This document shows, in pieces, positions 7,017-15,073 of a DNA stretch of 17,952 bases. How positions within the stretch are numbered: the first letter of the stretch is position 1; every line of letters begins with the position of its first letter. Source of the stretch: Chloroflexota bacterium (GTDB lineage: Bacteria; Chloroflexota; Limnocylindria; P2-11E); contig VBEU01000078.1 in NCBI GenBank assembly GCA_005883775.1, positions 1 through 17,952 on the forward strand, read 5' to 3'. The notes beneath the pieces were generated by a model that saw nothing but the letters and a program-made list of their open reading frames with translations, did no database searches and was not told the origin of the DNA. Position numbers and translations under genes: made by a program.

Positions 7017-7049
7017 CCCTGGCACGCCGACTGCCGCAAGAAGCGCGTC

Positions 7050-7832
7050 GTGCGCCTTGCCGTCTGTGCCCTGGTCGTCGTCCTTCTCGGCGTCTCCGGC
7101 GCGAGCTCCCCATCAGTGTCTGCTCGGACGATCGCGGTCGTCTCCGCGAACCAGTCCTTCAACTGGGCGGGATACGTACAGGGCGCACTCGAGAAGAACA
7201 CGACGTTCCATTCCATCTCGGCCGCCTGGATCGTGCCCACGGCCACACCGCACCGGTCCGGTGAGGCCGAGTACTCGTCGAGCTGGATCGGGATCGGCGG
7301 GGGCTGCGTGGACGCGGCCTGCTCGATCACCGACGACACGCTCATCCAGGCCGGTATCGGCCACGACATCGATGCGGCGGGTAAGGCCGACTACTACGCG
7401 TGGTGGGAAACGATCCCAGCGCCACTCGTGCGGACGACGTTGCCGGTGCGTCCCGGCGATCGCGTCGCCGTGAAGATCTCCGAAGATCGCCTGGCCGAGA
7501 TCTGGACCATCGAGATCGCGAACCGATCGACGGGTGCGAGCTTCACGATCACGCTTCCCTACCCCTCGAGCTACGCGACCGCCGAGTGGGTCATCGAGAC
7601 ACCGGTCGTCATCACCGATACGGGCGGGATCCAGGTGGGTCCTATGCCGGATCTCACCGGGGTCCACTTCGACCACGCTCGGGTCAACGGTGCCTCCGCG
7701 GCTTTCGTCGCGAGCGAGCGGATGGACCTCGTCGATTTCGACCTCACGCTGATTGCCACACCGTCGCTCCCCGATCATCAAGGCGACGGGTTCAACGACT
7801 GCACGTACGCGGCGACCTGCCCCGCTCCGTAG
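7050..7832 (+). CDS. Secreted G1-family glutamic endopeptidase (eqolisin-like)
   Basis: A 260-residue protein starting at GTG 7050. Residues 1 to about 25 form a signal peptide (hydrophobic core VCALVVVLLGVSG, likely cleavage after VSA). The mature part matches the G1 fold: FNWAGYVQG (37-45), AAWIVPTA, SSSWIGIGG (76-84), LIQAGIG with candidate catalytic Q100, YYAWWETIP (115-123) and AEWVIETP (178-185) with the candidate catalytic glutamate at E179 or E183. G1 peptidases are acid proteases best known from fungi (scytalidoglutamic peptidase, Gln/Glu dyad) and less common in bacteria. Two cysteine pairs (C86/C91 and two near the C-terminus) may form disulfides, which fits export. It lies 33 bases after nnrE and 19 before proC in the same direction, with no obvious functional link. 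Confidence 0.83.
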   Translation: MRLAVCALVVVLLGVSGASSPSVSARTIAVVSANQSFNWAGYVQGALEKNTTFHSISAAWIVPTATPHRSGEAEYSSSWIGIGGGCVDAACSITDDTLIQAGIGHDIDAAGKADYYAWWETIPAPLVRTTLPVRPGDRVAVKISEDRLAEIWTIEIANRSTGASFTITLPYPSSYATAEWVIETPVVITDTGGIQVGPMPDLTGVHFDHARVNGASAAFVASERMDLVDFDLTLIATPSLPDHQGDGFNDCTYAATCPAP

Positions 7833-7851
7833 ACGTCTGCATACTTCCCCG

Positions 7852-8697
7852 GTGACACTCAGCGGAAAGCGTTTGGCGTTCATCGGCGGCGGCACCATGG
7901 CCGAGGCGATGGTCCGCGGTCTTCTCGACAGGCATCTCGTTCCGCCATCGCACGTGCTCGTGACCGGGCCACGGCGCGAGCGCCGCGCCGAGCTCACCAA
8001 GACGTACGGCGTGAAGGCGCTCGCTTCGAACGCCGAGGCCGCGGCGGACGCGCACGTGGTCGTGCTCTCGGTGAAGCCCCAGGTCCTCGCGACGGTGATG
8101 CGCGAGCTGCGCGGAAAGCTCGACGAGGAGAAGCTCGTCATCTCCATCGTCGCCGGCGCGACGCTGCGATCGCTGCGCGACGGGCTCGACCACGCGGCGA
8201 TCGTGCGCGCGATGCCGAACACGCCTGCTCAGGTCGGCATGGGCGTGACCGCCTGGACGCCCACGACGTCGGTCGACGCCGAGCAGCGCGAGCGCGCCAA
8301 GGCGATCCTCGGCGCGCTCGGCGAAGAGCTCATGGTCGATGACGAGAACCTCGTCGATATGGCGACCGCCCTCTCGGGGACCGGGCCGACCTACGTCTTC
8401 TTGTTGATGGAGGCGCTCGTCGATGCGGGCGTGCACCTCGGCTTCTCCCGCCGCGTCGCCGAGGAGCTCGTGCTGCGCACCGTCGAAGGCTCGGCGCTGT
8501 TCGCGCGCAAGAGCGGCCGGCATCTCGCGGAGCTTCGGAACATGGTCACCTCGCCGGGTGGCACGAGCGCCGCCGCGATCTACCAGCTCGAGAAGGGCGC
8601 GCTCCGGACGGTGCTGTCGAAGGCCGTGTACGCGGCCTACCAGCGAACTCGCGAGCTCGGCGCAGAAGCCGAGCGTCGATCGGAGGAGCGTCCGTGA
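7852..8697 (+). CDS. proC: Pyrroline-5-carboxylate reductase
   Basis: A 281-residue protein, close to the family norm. The N-terminus has the NAD(P)-binding GGGTMAEAM (12-20). The core has VVLSVKPQ, RAMPNTPAQVGMG and the P5CR signature ALSGTGPTYVFLLMEALVDA. The dimer region contains MVTSPGGTSAAAI. The enzyme reduces 1-pyrroline-5-carboxylate to L-proline in the cytoplasm, the last step of proline synthesis. The GTG at 7852 is chosen because it puts the first strand and glycine motif at the usual distance; upstream in-frame sequence overlaps the peptidase gene and is not family-like. The TGA overlaps the GTG start of the following membrane protein (GTGA). No sequence oddities are seen. Confidence 0.95.
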   Translation: MTLSGKRLAFIGGGTMAEAMVRGLLDRHLVPPSHVLVTGPRRERRAELTKTYGVKALASNAEAAADAHVVVLSVKPQVLATVMRELRGKLDEEKLVISIVAGATLRSLRDGLDHAAIVRAMPNTPAQVGMGVTAWTPTTSVDAEQRERAKAILGALGEELMVDDENLVDMATALSGTGPTYVFLLMEALVDAGVHLGFSRRVAEELVLRTVEGSALFARKSGRHLAELRNMVTSPGGTSAAAIYQLEKGALRTVLSKAVYAAYQRTRELGAEAERRSEERP

Positions 8698-9017
8698 GAT
8701 ACGTCGTCACCCCGGTCGTCGTCGGGCTCGCGTGTGTCGCGGGGCTGTGGCTCGTCTCGGTCGATGCGCGAACGGACGACACGGGGATCGAGGCCGGTCT
8801 GATCTTCCTTATCGCCGCGGCTCTGTCCGCGGTGCGACCGCGCGCCGCGATCCTGATCGCGCTCGCCGTCGGCGCTCCCATCCCGATCGTCGAAGCAATG
8901 CGGAGCGGCGGCGTTCCGGCGGGCATCGCCGCGCTCGGCTTCGCGGTCGCGGGAGCGCTTGCCGGGGCTTGCGTCGGGATCATCGTGCGCAGGAGCGCTG
9001 CTTCGTCGAGCGCGTAA
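8694..9017 (+). CDS. Small multi-pass membrane protein (107 aa)
   Basis: A 107-residue hydrophobic protein starting at GTG 8694, which overlaps the proC stop as GTGA. Three or four membrane segments are visible: about 4-22 (VVTPVVVGLACVAGLWLV), 32-46, 52-64 and 78-98 (GIAALGFAVAGALAGACVGI). It ends with a short basic/serine tail. No catalytic motif is recognisable and I cannot assign a family. Coupling to proC suggests co-expression but gives no function. Its stop is only five bases from the stop of the convergent gene on the other strand. Confidence 0.7.
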   Translation: MRYVVTPVVVGLACVAGLWLVSVDARTDDTGIEAGLIFLIAAALSAVRPRAAILIALAVGAPIPIVEAMRSGGVPAGIAALGFAVAGALAGACVGIIVRRSAASSSA

Positions 9018-9022
9018 ACGTG

Positions 9023-9472
9023 CTAGCCGACGACCGAGTACACCTCGTAGACCTCGCCGCCTCTCTGGATCGTCGCGTGGCCGTCGACCGTCTTGAGCCA
9101 GGAGTTGGGCGCCCCGTTCAGGGCCTCGAACGTCTTCACTTCGGATGCGCGCGGCCAGAGGAGCACGGTGCGCTCGTGGGGCGCTCCTTCCGAGAGGAAG
9201 CGTTCGAGGTCCGCCCGTTTGGCGAGGACGACCGCGACGCCGGTCGATGCACCGCCCGGCGCGAAGCGGACTCCGCGCGGTTTGTATGGGGTGAGCCAGC
9301 TCGGAGCGGCCTTGTCGACACCGACCACCGCGATGAGCGGCTTCGGTCCGAAATCCCAGAGCCACGCGGCCGTCTCAGCAAGGCACTCCGGGTCCGCGAG
9401 GGGACGCCACGTGGCGTCGGCGGGCGGGAGCTCGAGCACGAAACGGTCGTACGCGACCTGGCTCACCTGCAT
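9023..9472 (-). CDS. Hypothetical protein (149 aa)
   Basis: A 149-residue soluble-looking protein I do not recognise. It is rich in aromatic residues (several Trp, e.g. DATWRPL, AAWLWDFG, TVLLWPRAS) and ends in short strands (KTVDGHATIQRGGEVYEVYSVV). There is no signal peptide and no membrane segment. Third-position GC is high and composition is normal, supporting a real gene. The ATG at 9472 has a CCGGAG Shine-Dalgarno seven bases upstream. It lies 78 bases after dppC on the same strand and may be the last gene of that transcript, or have its own promoter. It converges with the small membrane protein, leaving almost no space for a terminator. Confidence 0.68.
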   Translation of the reverse strand: MQVSQVAYDRFVLELPPADATWRPLADPECLAETAAWLWDFGPKPLIAVVGVDKAAPSWLTPYKPRGVRFAPGGASTGVAVVLAKRADLERFLSEGAPHERTVLLWPRASEVKTFEALNGAPNSWLKTVDGHATIQRGGEVYEVYSVVG

Positions 9473-9550
9473 GTTTTGGCTCCGGAATAGCAGGCGACCG
9501 AGCCAACGGGGAGTCCTCGGCCCAGGGGAGAGAGGGCTAGTACGGAAGTC

Positions 9551-10441
9551 CTATCCAGAGCGGCGGAGGCGCGGATCGAGGGCATCCCGAAGGGCATCGC
9601 CAAGGAAGTTGAATGCGAAGACGGCGGAGAAGATCGCGAGGCCGGGGCCGACGCTCATCCACCACTTCATGTTCGCCAGGTAGCGAGTCGAGTAGGCGAC
9701 GTCCTGACCCCAGGACGGGTCGGGGGGCTGAGGACCGAGCCCAAGGAACGACAGGGCCGCCTCCGCAAGGATCGCGAACGCCGTCGAAAGCGTGGCCTGC
9801 ACGATGAGCGCGTTGGTGATGTTTGGGAACACGTGTCGCGTCACGATCCGAAGCGGCGTGCAGCCGACGGTGCGCGCAGCGAGGATGAAATCGCGCGAAC
9901 GGATCGCGAGGGTCTGACCTCGGGTGAGCCGAGCGTAGGCGGGGATGGCGACGATGCCGATCGCGATCATGGCGTTCTGTATCTGGGGCCCGAGGGCCGC
10001 GGTGATCGCGATCGCGAGCACCAGGGCCGGGAAGGCAAGGAGCGCGTCCACACCGCGCATCACAAAGAGGTCGAATTTCCCGCCAAGGTAGCCGGCCGCG
10101 AGACCGACGCTCACCCCGACGAAGAAGCCGATCCCCACGGAGATCAACCCGACGGACAGCGATATCCGGCTTCCCCAGATCACGCGCGATAGCACGTCAC
10201 GACCGAGGTCGTCGGTGCCGAGGAGGTGCGCGAGGCTCGGTGACCGGAGCGCGTCGCCGACGGTCACCTTGATCGGGTCGTACGGCGCGACCACCGGCGC
10301 CAGGAGCGCGATGAGGAGCCACGCCACCACCATCGCGCCGCCCACGATCATTCTGGGATTGCGCCGCGCGCAGTACCGGATAGCCGTCCCCCGATTTGCG
10401 CGAGGAACCCGAAGAACGACGGGCAGCGTGGCTCCGCTCAT
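9551..10441 (-). CDS. dppC: ABC peptide transporter permease, DppC-like
   Basis: A 296-residue inner-membrane permease. The N-terminal helix (about 31-52) is followed by the DppC/OppC signature LLGTDDLGRDVLSRVIWGSR (73-92), several membrane segments, the ATPase-contact EAA loop AARTVGCTPLRIVTRHVFPN (188-207) and ALSFLGLGPQPPDPSWG near the C-terminus. It partners DppB to form the channel of a dipeptide/oligopeptide (or nickel/opine-type) importer. The start is ATG 10441, because it overlaps the dppB TGA as ATGA (10438-10441); a longer in-frame extension upstream lies inside dppB and is not family-like. No dppD or dppF ATPase follows. The substrate is uncertain. Confidence 0.92.
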   Translation of the reverse strand: MSGATLPVVLRVPRANRGTAIRYCARRNPRMIVGGAMVVAWLLIALLAPVVAPYDPIKVTVGDALRSPSLAHLLGTDDLGRDVLSRVIWGSRISLSVGLISVGIGFFVGVSVGLAAGYLGGKFDLFVMRGVDALLAFPALVLAIAITAALGPQIQNAMIAIGIVAIPAYARLTRGQTLAIRSRDFILAARTVGCTPLRIVTRHVFPNITNALIVQATLSTAFAILAEAALSFLGLGPQPPDPSWGQDVAYSTRYLANMKWWMSVGPGLAIFSAVFAFNFLGDALRDALDPRLRRSG

Positions 10442-11400
10442 GCTGAGGCCGTCCCATAGGAGATGCGTGGATCGAACCACGCGTACAGAACGTCGACGAC
10501 GAGCGTGGTGAACATGTAGGAGAAGGCAGACACCAGAACGACGCCCTGGACCACCGGGTAATCGCCCGACGGAATGGCCTGCACCGCCAGCCGTCCGATC
10601 CCGGGCCAGAAGAAGATCTGCTCCGTGATGAACGCGCCCTCGATGATGGCGCCGACCTGGATACCGATGAGCGTCACGACCGGGATAAGCGCGTTCTTCA
10701 GCGCGTGACGCGTGATGACGGTCCGCTCGTGCAGGCCCTTCCCCCGCGCGGTCCGCATGTAATCGAGCCCGAACACGTCGAGGAGACTCGAGCGGACCTG
10801 GCGCAGGTTCACGGCAAGGCTCGCGGTCGCGAGCGTGATCGCCGGCAGTACGAGCCGGCGGAGGTTGTCGCCAACGTCCTGCGCGAGCGGGACGTATCCG
10901 CCCGGCGGGAAGATGTGACCGGGGATCACGTACGCGAAGAGGAGGATCAGCACGATACCGAGGAAGAAGCTTGGAAAAGAAACGCCTGCGAGCGTGATGC
11001 TCGTCGAGAGCAGATCGACGATCGAGTTGCGCTTGACCGCCGAGAGGATGCCGACGACGAGAGCGACGGTGACGGAGAAGAAGAGCGCGGCGAGGCCGAG
11101 CTCGAGCGTGGCCGGAAGCCGCTCGGTCACGGCTTCGAGCACCCGCTGGTGGGTCTGAAAGGATCGGCCGAGGTCGCCCTGCGCCACGTGCGCGAGCCAG
11201 ACCACGTACTGCACCGGTACAGGCTGGTTCAGGCCCATCTCCTCGCGGATCGCGGCGATCGCCGCGGGATCACGCTCCTCGCCGGCAAAGGTCAGCGCCG
11301 GATCGCCCGGGGAGATGCGCACCAGCACGAACACGCCGATGGTCACGAGGAACGCGACCGGGACCATGAGCACGAGGCGACGGAGGATGTATCTGATCAC
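10438..11400 (-). CDS. dppB: ABC peptide transporter permease, DppB-like
   Basis: A 320-residue inner-membrane permease starting at GTG 11400 with the family N-terminus IRYILRRLVLMVPVAFLVT. Visible features are six probable membrane helices, the periplasmic RISPGDPA and MGLNQPVPVQYVVWL segments, GDLGRSF, the EAA-type loop from DYMRTARGKGL to RHALKNALIP (213-240), and the C-terminal ALVVDVLYAWFDPRI-like segment (TLVVDVLYAWFDPRI). It works with DppC and the upstream binding lipoprotein, whose gene ends 33 bases before this one. No ATPase subunit is encoded nearby, so a shared or distant ATPase is needed. Family assignment is secure; the transported ligand is not. Confidence 0.93.
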   Translation of the reverse strand: MIRYILRRLVLMVPVAFLVTIGVFVLVRISPGDPALTFAGEERDPAAIAAIREEMGLNQPVPVQYVVWLAHVAQGDLGRSFQTHQRVLEAVTERLPATLELGLAALFFSVTVALVVGILSAVKRNSIVDLLSTSITLAGVSFPSFFLGIVLILLFAYVIPGHIFPPGGYVPLAQDVGDNLRRLVLPAITLATASLAVNLRQVRSSLLDVFGLDYMRTARGKGLHERTVITRHALKNALIPVVTLIGIQVGAIIEGAFITEQIFFWPGIGRLAVQAIPSGDYPVVQGVVLVSAFSYMFTTLVVDVLYAWFDPRISYGTASA

Positions 11401-11433
11401 TCCGTCGCCCCGGCTCTCATGTCAGTCCGACGG

Positions 11434-13029
11434 CTATTTTTGCAGCGACGCGGCCTGGAAACGAGGGATCCGGTCGGGATACGACTCCATGCCAACGAGA
11501 TTCTTCACGGTTATGAGCGGTGAAACACCGAACCCGTACCAGACCCGAGACGGATCGTCGACGGTGTAGATCTGCTGGGCTTGAAGGAGAAGCTGCTTGC
11601 GCTTCGCCGGGTCCGACTCGGCCCGCTGCTGCGCCATCAGGTCGTCGACCTGCTTGTTGGAGTACGAAGAGTCGTTGTTCGGCGAGCCGGTGACGACGAA
11701 GTCGTACGTGTTGCCATCGGGGTCCAGGCGCCCGCTCCAGCCGACGAAGGTCATGCCCAGGTGCTGATGCTTTTGCTGGATGGCCACGATCTCGTTCAGC
11801 GTCTGAGTCTTCAGATCCATCGTGATGTCGGCCTTCGCGAGCTCGGACTTGATGAGCTGTGCGGCCTGCAGGATCCCCGCGTCGCCGGAGGGTACGAGGA
11901 GCTCGAACTTGAGAGGGCCCTTACCGACATCGGCGATGAGCTTCTTTGCGCCGTCCGGGTCTGCTTTCGGCCAAGGCTTGAAGCTCGCGTCGTAGGCGAA
12001 GTGGGCCGGCGAGATCGGGCCCCAGCCGACGAGGCCGATGCCGGCTGCCGGTCCGCTCTGCAAAATCTCGTCGCGGTCGAGGGCCATGGCCACGGCCTTC
12101 ACATAGCGGTGATCGCTGAAGATGAATCCGGGCGCCTCGTTGGGGACGAGGCTGTTCCAGCTGAATGACCCAACCTCCAGGTAGCTGAGGGTGGAGTCGG
12201 CCTTTACGGCGGCGACGTCCTTGCCATTGATGCGGTTGAGGACCTGCGCGTTCCCGGTCCGAAGGTTGGTCAGAGCGACGTCCGCGTCGGTGATCGGGCG
12301 CACCGTGATCTTGTCGAGATATGGGAGCTTGCTCCCGTCCTTGTCCTTCCCCCACCAGTTCGGATTCTTCTCGAGCGTGTAGTGGTCGCCCTTCACCGCC
12401 TCGGTGAGGATGAACGGGCCGGTGCCCGCCTTGAACGGCTTGAGCGTGAAGTCGGCGCCGACCGCGGTCTGCACGGCCTTTGAGACCATCATTCCGGCGC
12501 GGTCGACGAGCGCCCCGAGAAGGGGTGCGAAGGCGCTCTTCAAATTGAACTTCACGGTCTTCGCGTCGACGACCGTGACGCTATCGACGGATGCGAGGTC
12601 CGCAGTCCGGAGCGATCCCTGCGTGGTCTTGTAACGCTCGATGTTCCACTTCACCGAATCAGCGTCGAACGCGGTGCCATCGTGGTATTTGACGTCGGTG
12701 CGAAGCGTGAACGTCACCGTCTTGCCGTCGCTCGATGTTTCCCACTTGTCGGCGAGCCACGGGATGATGTCGCCCTTCGGCGTTACGCGCACGAGCGAGT
12801 CGTACATCGCGTACATGATGTTTCGGTCGACGAAGAGGCCGGAGAGCATCGGGTCGAGGTTGCTGACGTCATTCTCGAGCCCGAACGTGATCGAACCTCC
12901 GTACGTCGCCTTCGTGCCTGCGCTGGGCGACGCGCTCCCGCCACCGGCGGGCTGCTGCCCTCCGGAGCAGGCCGCGAGGAGTACCGCGAACGCGCCGAGG
13001 AATGCGACGAAATAGCGGGCAGAACGCAT
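11434..13029 (-). CDS. ABC transporter substrate-binding lipoprotein (family 5, DppA/OppA-like)
   Basis: A 531-residue lipoprotein. The signal peptide MRSARYFVAFLGAFAVLLAA ends in a lipobox with the lipidated Cys at 21, followed by a Gly/Ser/Pro/Ala linker to about residue 40. The mature protein has the SBP_bac_5 hallmarks: GLENDVSNLDPM, YDSLVRVTPKGDIIPWLADKW, then TFTLRTDVKYHDGTAFDADS, AGTGPFILTEAVKGD, LEKNPNWWGKD and VKAVAMALDRDEIL. It should capture a peptide or similar ligand outside the membrane and deliver it to DppBC. It is the first gene of the transporter operon. The ATG at 13029 follows a strong Shine-Dalgarno (GGGAGGGGGA), part of which is in a hairpin. Ligand specificity cannot be deduced. 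Confidence 0.93.
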   Translation of the reverse strand: MRSARYFVAFLGAFAVLLAACSGGQQPAGGGSASPSAGTKATYGGSITFGLENDVSNLDPMLSGLFVDRNIMYAMYDSLVRVTPKGDIIPWLADKWETSSDGKTVTFTLRTDVKYHDGTAFDADSVKWNIERYKTTQGSLRTADLASVDSVTVVDAKTVKFNLKSAFAPLLGALVDRAGMMVSKAVQTAVGADFTLKPFKAGTGPFILTEAVKGDHYTLEKNPNWWGKDKDGSKLPYLDKITVRPITDADVALTNLRTGNAQVLNRINGKDVAAVKADSTLSYLEVGSFSWNSLVPNEAPGFIFSDHRYVKAVAMALDRDEILQSGPAAGIGLVGWGPISPAHFAYDASFKPWPKADPDGAKKLIADVGKGPLKFELLVPSGDAGILQAAQLIKSELAKADITMDLKTQTLNEIVAIQQKHQHLGMTFVGWSGRLDPDGNTYDFVVTGSPNNDSSYSNKQVDDLMAQQRAESDPAKRKQLLLQAQQIYTVDDPSRVWYGFGVSPLITVKNLVGMESYPDRIPRFQAASLQK

Positions 13030-13034
13030 AGAAA

Positions 13035-13067
13035 TCCCCCTCCCGAACCGACCGGGTTTCAGGGAGG
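13035..13067 (-). promoter_or_regulatory. Ribosome-binding site of the binding-protein gene, embedded in a hairpin
   Basis: The minus strand carries GGGAGGGGGA at 13044-13035, six to eight bases before the ATG at 13029. An inverted repeat at 13039-13067 pairs CCTCCC with GGGAGG (13039-13044 with 13062-13067). It continues inward with GAA/TTC and CC/GG, with one bulged base on each of two steps and a five-base loop. In the mRNA the GGGAGG half is the Shine-Dalgarno itself, so folding would limit translation. It could instead be a terminator-like remnant for the upstream membrane-protein gene, but no U-tract follows. A weak -10-like TATCCT lies just upstream (13070-13065). Confidence 0.5.
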
Positions 13068-13098
13068 ATACGTCCGCCCGCTATCTCTGGTTCAGCGC

Positions 13099-13791
13099 CT
13101 ACCCGTTCTCGACGTCGGATTCGCGGCGCTCTTCGACCACGCGCTCTTGGGAAACGCGCTCGCCGCCCTTCCTTCCGAGTGACGGAATGAGCGGAGGCCG
13201 GCGGATCAGCGCTTCCCGCTTCACAGTGCGGGAACCAACAGGTCCGACACCGACGGTGCGGCCCGGGACCGGTCCGGCCTCACGGGCAACGTAGGGAGCC
13301 CTCACCGGCACCGCCGCGTGCGCTGGAGCCAGAACGCCACCGAGCCAGCCGCCCAGGATGGCGGCGAGGAAACCAAGAAGCGCGCCGAACGTGAGCGCGT
13401 TGCCGAGGCTGTCGACGTTGAGTCCAGCGGCACCCGGGACGAGGTCAGTGAGGTTGTTCAGGCCGATACCCGAGAAAGCGCCGCGGGAAGCCGCGTAGCT
13501 CACGAGCACGATGACGAGAAGCACGAACAGGCTGAAGAACGCGGTGAGCATGCCGTGCCAGCTGGTGCGATATCCGGCCATCCGGCCCGCGACGCAGCCA
13601 CCGATAAGGTATGAGATGAAGATCCCGACGACGACCGGGACCGCGGGCGTGATGTCGCTCGTCCCGACGGTCGCGCCGGCGAGCACGCCGGCGACCGCGG
13701 GCGCAACGAGCGCCATCGCGCCGATCGTCGCGATCCAGCCGCCGAGCACCGACATCCACGAGGTGTTTGGCCGTACGAGGACTTGATTCAC
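13099..13791 (-). CDS. Four-helix membrane protein with charged C-terminal tail (hypothetical)
   Basis: A 230-residue protein. Four probable membrane segments are at about 14-42, 50-72, 79-102 and 130-155, glycine- and alanine-rich. A cytoplasmic-looking tail of about 75 residues follows, with many Pro, Arg and Glu and ending REEESD-like (RRESDVENG). The layout resembles small bacterial YrzE/TIGR04086-type membrane proteins, but I cannot assign it. Two GTG codons compete: the one at 13797 abuts the AGGAGG directly, while the one at 13791 has six bases of spacing, so 13791 is preferred. The frame extends further upstream but that stretch overlaps metK antiphase and is not membrane-like. It stands 77 bases after metK and 69 before the transporter operon. 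Confidence 0.72.
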   Translation of the reverse strand: MNQVLVRPNTSWMSVLGGWIATIGAMALVAPAVAGVLAGATVGTSDITPAVPVVVGIFISYLIGGCVAGRMAGYRTSWHGMLTAFFSLFVLLVIVLVSYAASRGAFSGIGLNNLTDLVPGAAGLNVDSLGNALTFGALLGFLAAILGGWLGGVLAPAHAAVPVRAPYVAREAGPVPGRTVGVGPVGSRTVKREALIRRPPLIPSLGRKGGERVSQERVVEERRESDVENG

Positions 13792-13797
13792 GATCAC

Positions 13798-13803
13798 CCT
13801 CCT
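13798..13803 (-). promoter_or_regulatory. Shine-Dalgarno AGGAGG deciding the membrane-protein start
   Basis: A perfect AGGAGG lies on the minus strand. It leaves zero spacing to the GTG at 13797 and six bases to the GTG at 13791, which favours the second. The preceding 12 bases are unusually A/T-rich for this genome (TTTTCTTATTTA) and could include a -10 element. Confidence 0.6.
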
Positions 13804-13842
13804 AAATAAGAAAAGTTCGGGTCGGTGGTCGTGCACATCGCT

Positions 13843-13865
13843 GGCCAGCCCGTCGCCGGGCAGCC
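13843..13865 (-). terminator. Hairpin just after metK (possible terminator without U-tract)
   Basis: GCCCG and CGGGC (13848-13852 and 13857-13861) form a perfect five-base-pair stem around a GCGA tetraloop (read on the minus strand). Flanking GGC/GCC adds three pairs across a small internal loop. It begins three bases after the metK stop. No T-run follows directly; TTTTCTT appears about 30 bases later. It could mark the end or attenuation of the metK transcript. Confidence 0.35.
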
Positions 13866-13867
13866 GT

Positions 13868-15073
13868 CTAGGCGAGCGCTGCCTTCGCCCCGGCGGCCTT
13901 TGCGAACGTGTCGGCGAGATCGGTCTTCTCCCACGGAAGCTCGGGTCTCCCGAAGTGCCCGTAGGAAGCGGTCTGCCGATAGATCGGACGGCGCAAGCCA
14001 AACTTCTCGATGATCGCGCCCGGGCGGAAATCGAAGTGCTCTCCGATGAGCTTGCGGATGGTCTCGTCCGCGACCTTGCCGGTGCCGAAAGTCTCGACGT
14101 TGAGGGAGATGGGTTGGGCACCGCCGATCACGTACGCGAGCTGGAGCTCGAAGCGGTCGGCGAGTCCGGCTTTCACCACATTCTTCGCGACATAGCGCGC
14201 CGCGTACGCCGCGGAGCGGTCGACCTTCGTCGCGTCCTTGCCGCTGAACGCGCCGCCGCCGTGCCGGGCGTAGCCGCCGTACGTGTCCACGATGATCTTG
14301 CGCCCCGTGAGTCCGGCGTCTCCCATCGGTCCGCCGATGGTGAACGCGCCGGTCCCGTTCACGAGGTACTTCGTCTTCTGGAGCCATGAGTCGCCGATCG
14401 CCGGCCTAATGACCTGTTCGCGAATCTCGCTGCAGAGACGCTGATAGTCGATGCCCGGATCGTGCTGCGCCGCGACGACGACCGTGTGCACACGCTTCGG
14501 CACGCCCTTCTCGTACTCCACCGTGACCTGGGTCTTCCCGTCGGGCCGCAGGTACGGCAGCGTTCCGTCCTTGCGTGCCTTCGCGAGCTGTCGCGCGACG
14601 GCGTGCGCGAGCGTGATCGGGAGCGGCATGAGCTCGACCGTTTCGCGCACCGCGAAGCCGAACATCATTCCCTGATCCCCGGCGCCAAGCTCCATGGGAT
14701 CCGTTCCCTCGCGGGCCTCGATCGACTCGTTCACGCCCTGCGCGATCTCGGGCGACTGCTCCTTGATCGCGGTGAGAACGCCACAGGTGCGGTAGTCGAA
14801 CCCGTAATCGGCGTTCGTGTAGCCGATGTCCTGCACGACGCTGCGCACGAGGCGCGGTACGTCGACGTACGCGTGGGTCGTGATCTCACCCGCGACGAGG
14901 ATCACGCCCGTCGTGGTCGCGGTCTCGCATGCGACGCGCGAATTTGGATCCTGACGAAGGCATTCGTCGAGCATCGCGTCGGAGACCTGATCGCAGAGCT
15001 TGTCGGGGTGGCCCTCCGTGACCGATTCGCTCGTGAACAGGACGCGATCCGCCGACTTGAACGACTCCGCCAT
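13868..15073 (-). CDS. metK: S-adenosylmethionine synthetase
   Basis: A 401-residue protein of normal family length. It has the ATP-site GHPDK (21-25, H22), TATTTGVILVAGEI, the signature GAGDQGMMFG (130-139), the loop HGGGAFSGKD (271-280) with DRSAAYAARY after it, and IGGAQPISL. The enzyme makes S-adenosylmethionine from methionine and ATP in the cytoplasm. The ATG at 15073 is chosen: it shares one base with the ahcY stop (TGATG) and has a GGAAGG/GGGAA Shine-Dalgarno upstream; a GTG at 15091 would add six residues within ahcY. No SAM riboswitch can precede it given the overlap. It is the last gene of the operon and supplies SAM, while AhcY removes the by-product of SAM use. Confidence 0.97.
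   Translation of the reverse strand: MAESFKSADRVLFTSESVTEGHPDKLCDQVSDAMLDECLRQDPNSRVACETATTTGVILVAGEITTHAYVDVPRLVRSVVQDIGYTNADYGFDYRTCGVLTAIKEQSPEIAQGVNESIEAREGTDPMELGAGDQGMMFGFAVRETVELMPLPITLAHAVARQLAKARKDGTLPYLRPDGKTQVTVEYEKGVPKRVHTVVVAAQHDPGIDYQRLCSEIREQVIRPAIGDSWLQKTKYLVNGTGAFTIGGPMGDAGLTGRKIIVDTYGGYARHGGGAFSGKDATKVDRSAAYAARYVAKNVVKAGLADRFELQLAYVIGGAQPISLNVETFGTGKVADETIRKLIGEHFDFRPGAIIEKFGLRRPIYRQTASYGHFGRPELPWEKTDLADTFAKAAGAKAALA

Noticed and set aside
10705..11523. 272-residue plus-strand frame opposite dppB
   Set aside because: It is an antisense shadow with highly charged, low-complexity composition.
13798..14121. Upstream extension of the membrane-protein gene
   Set aside because: The frame runs through metK in antiphase and is Ser/Arg-rich; AGGAGG points to GTG 13791.
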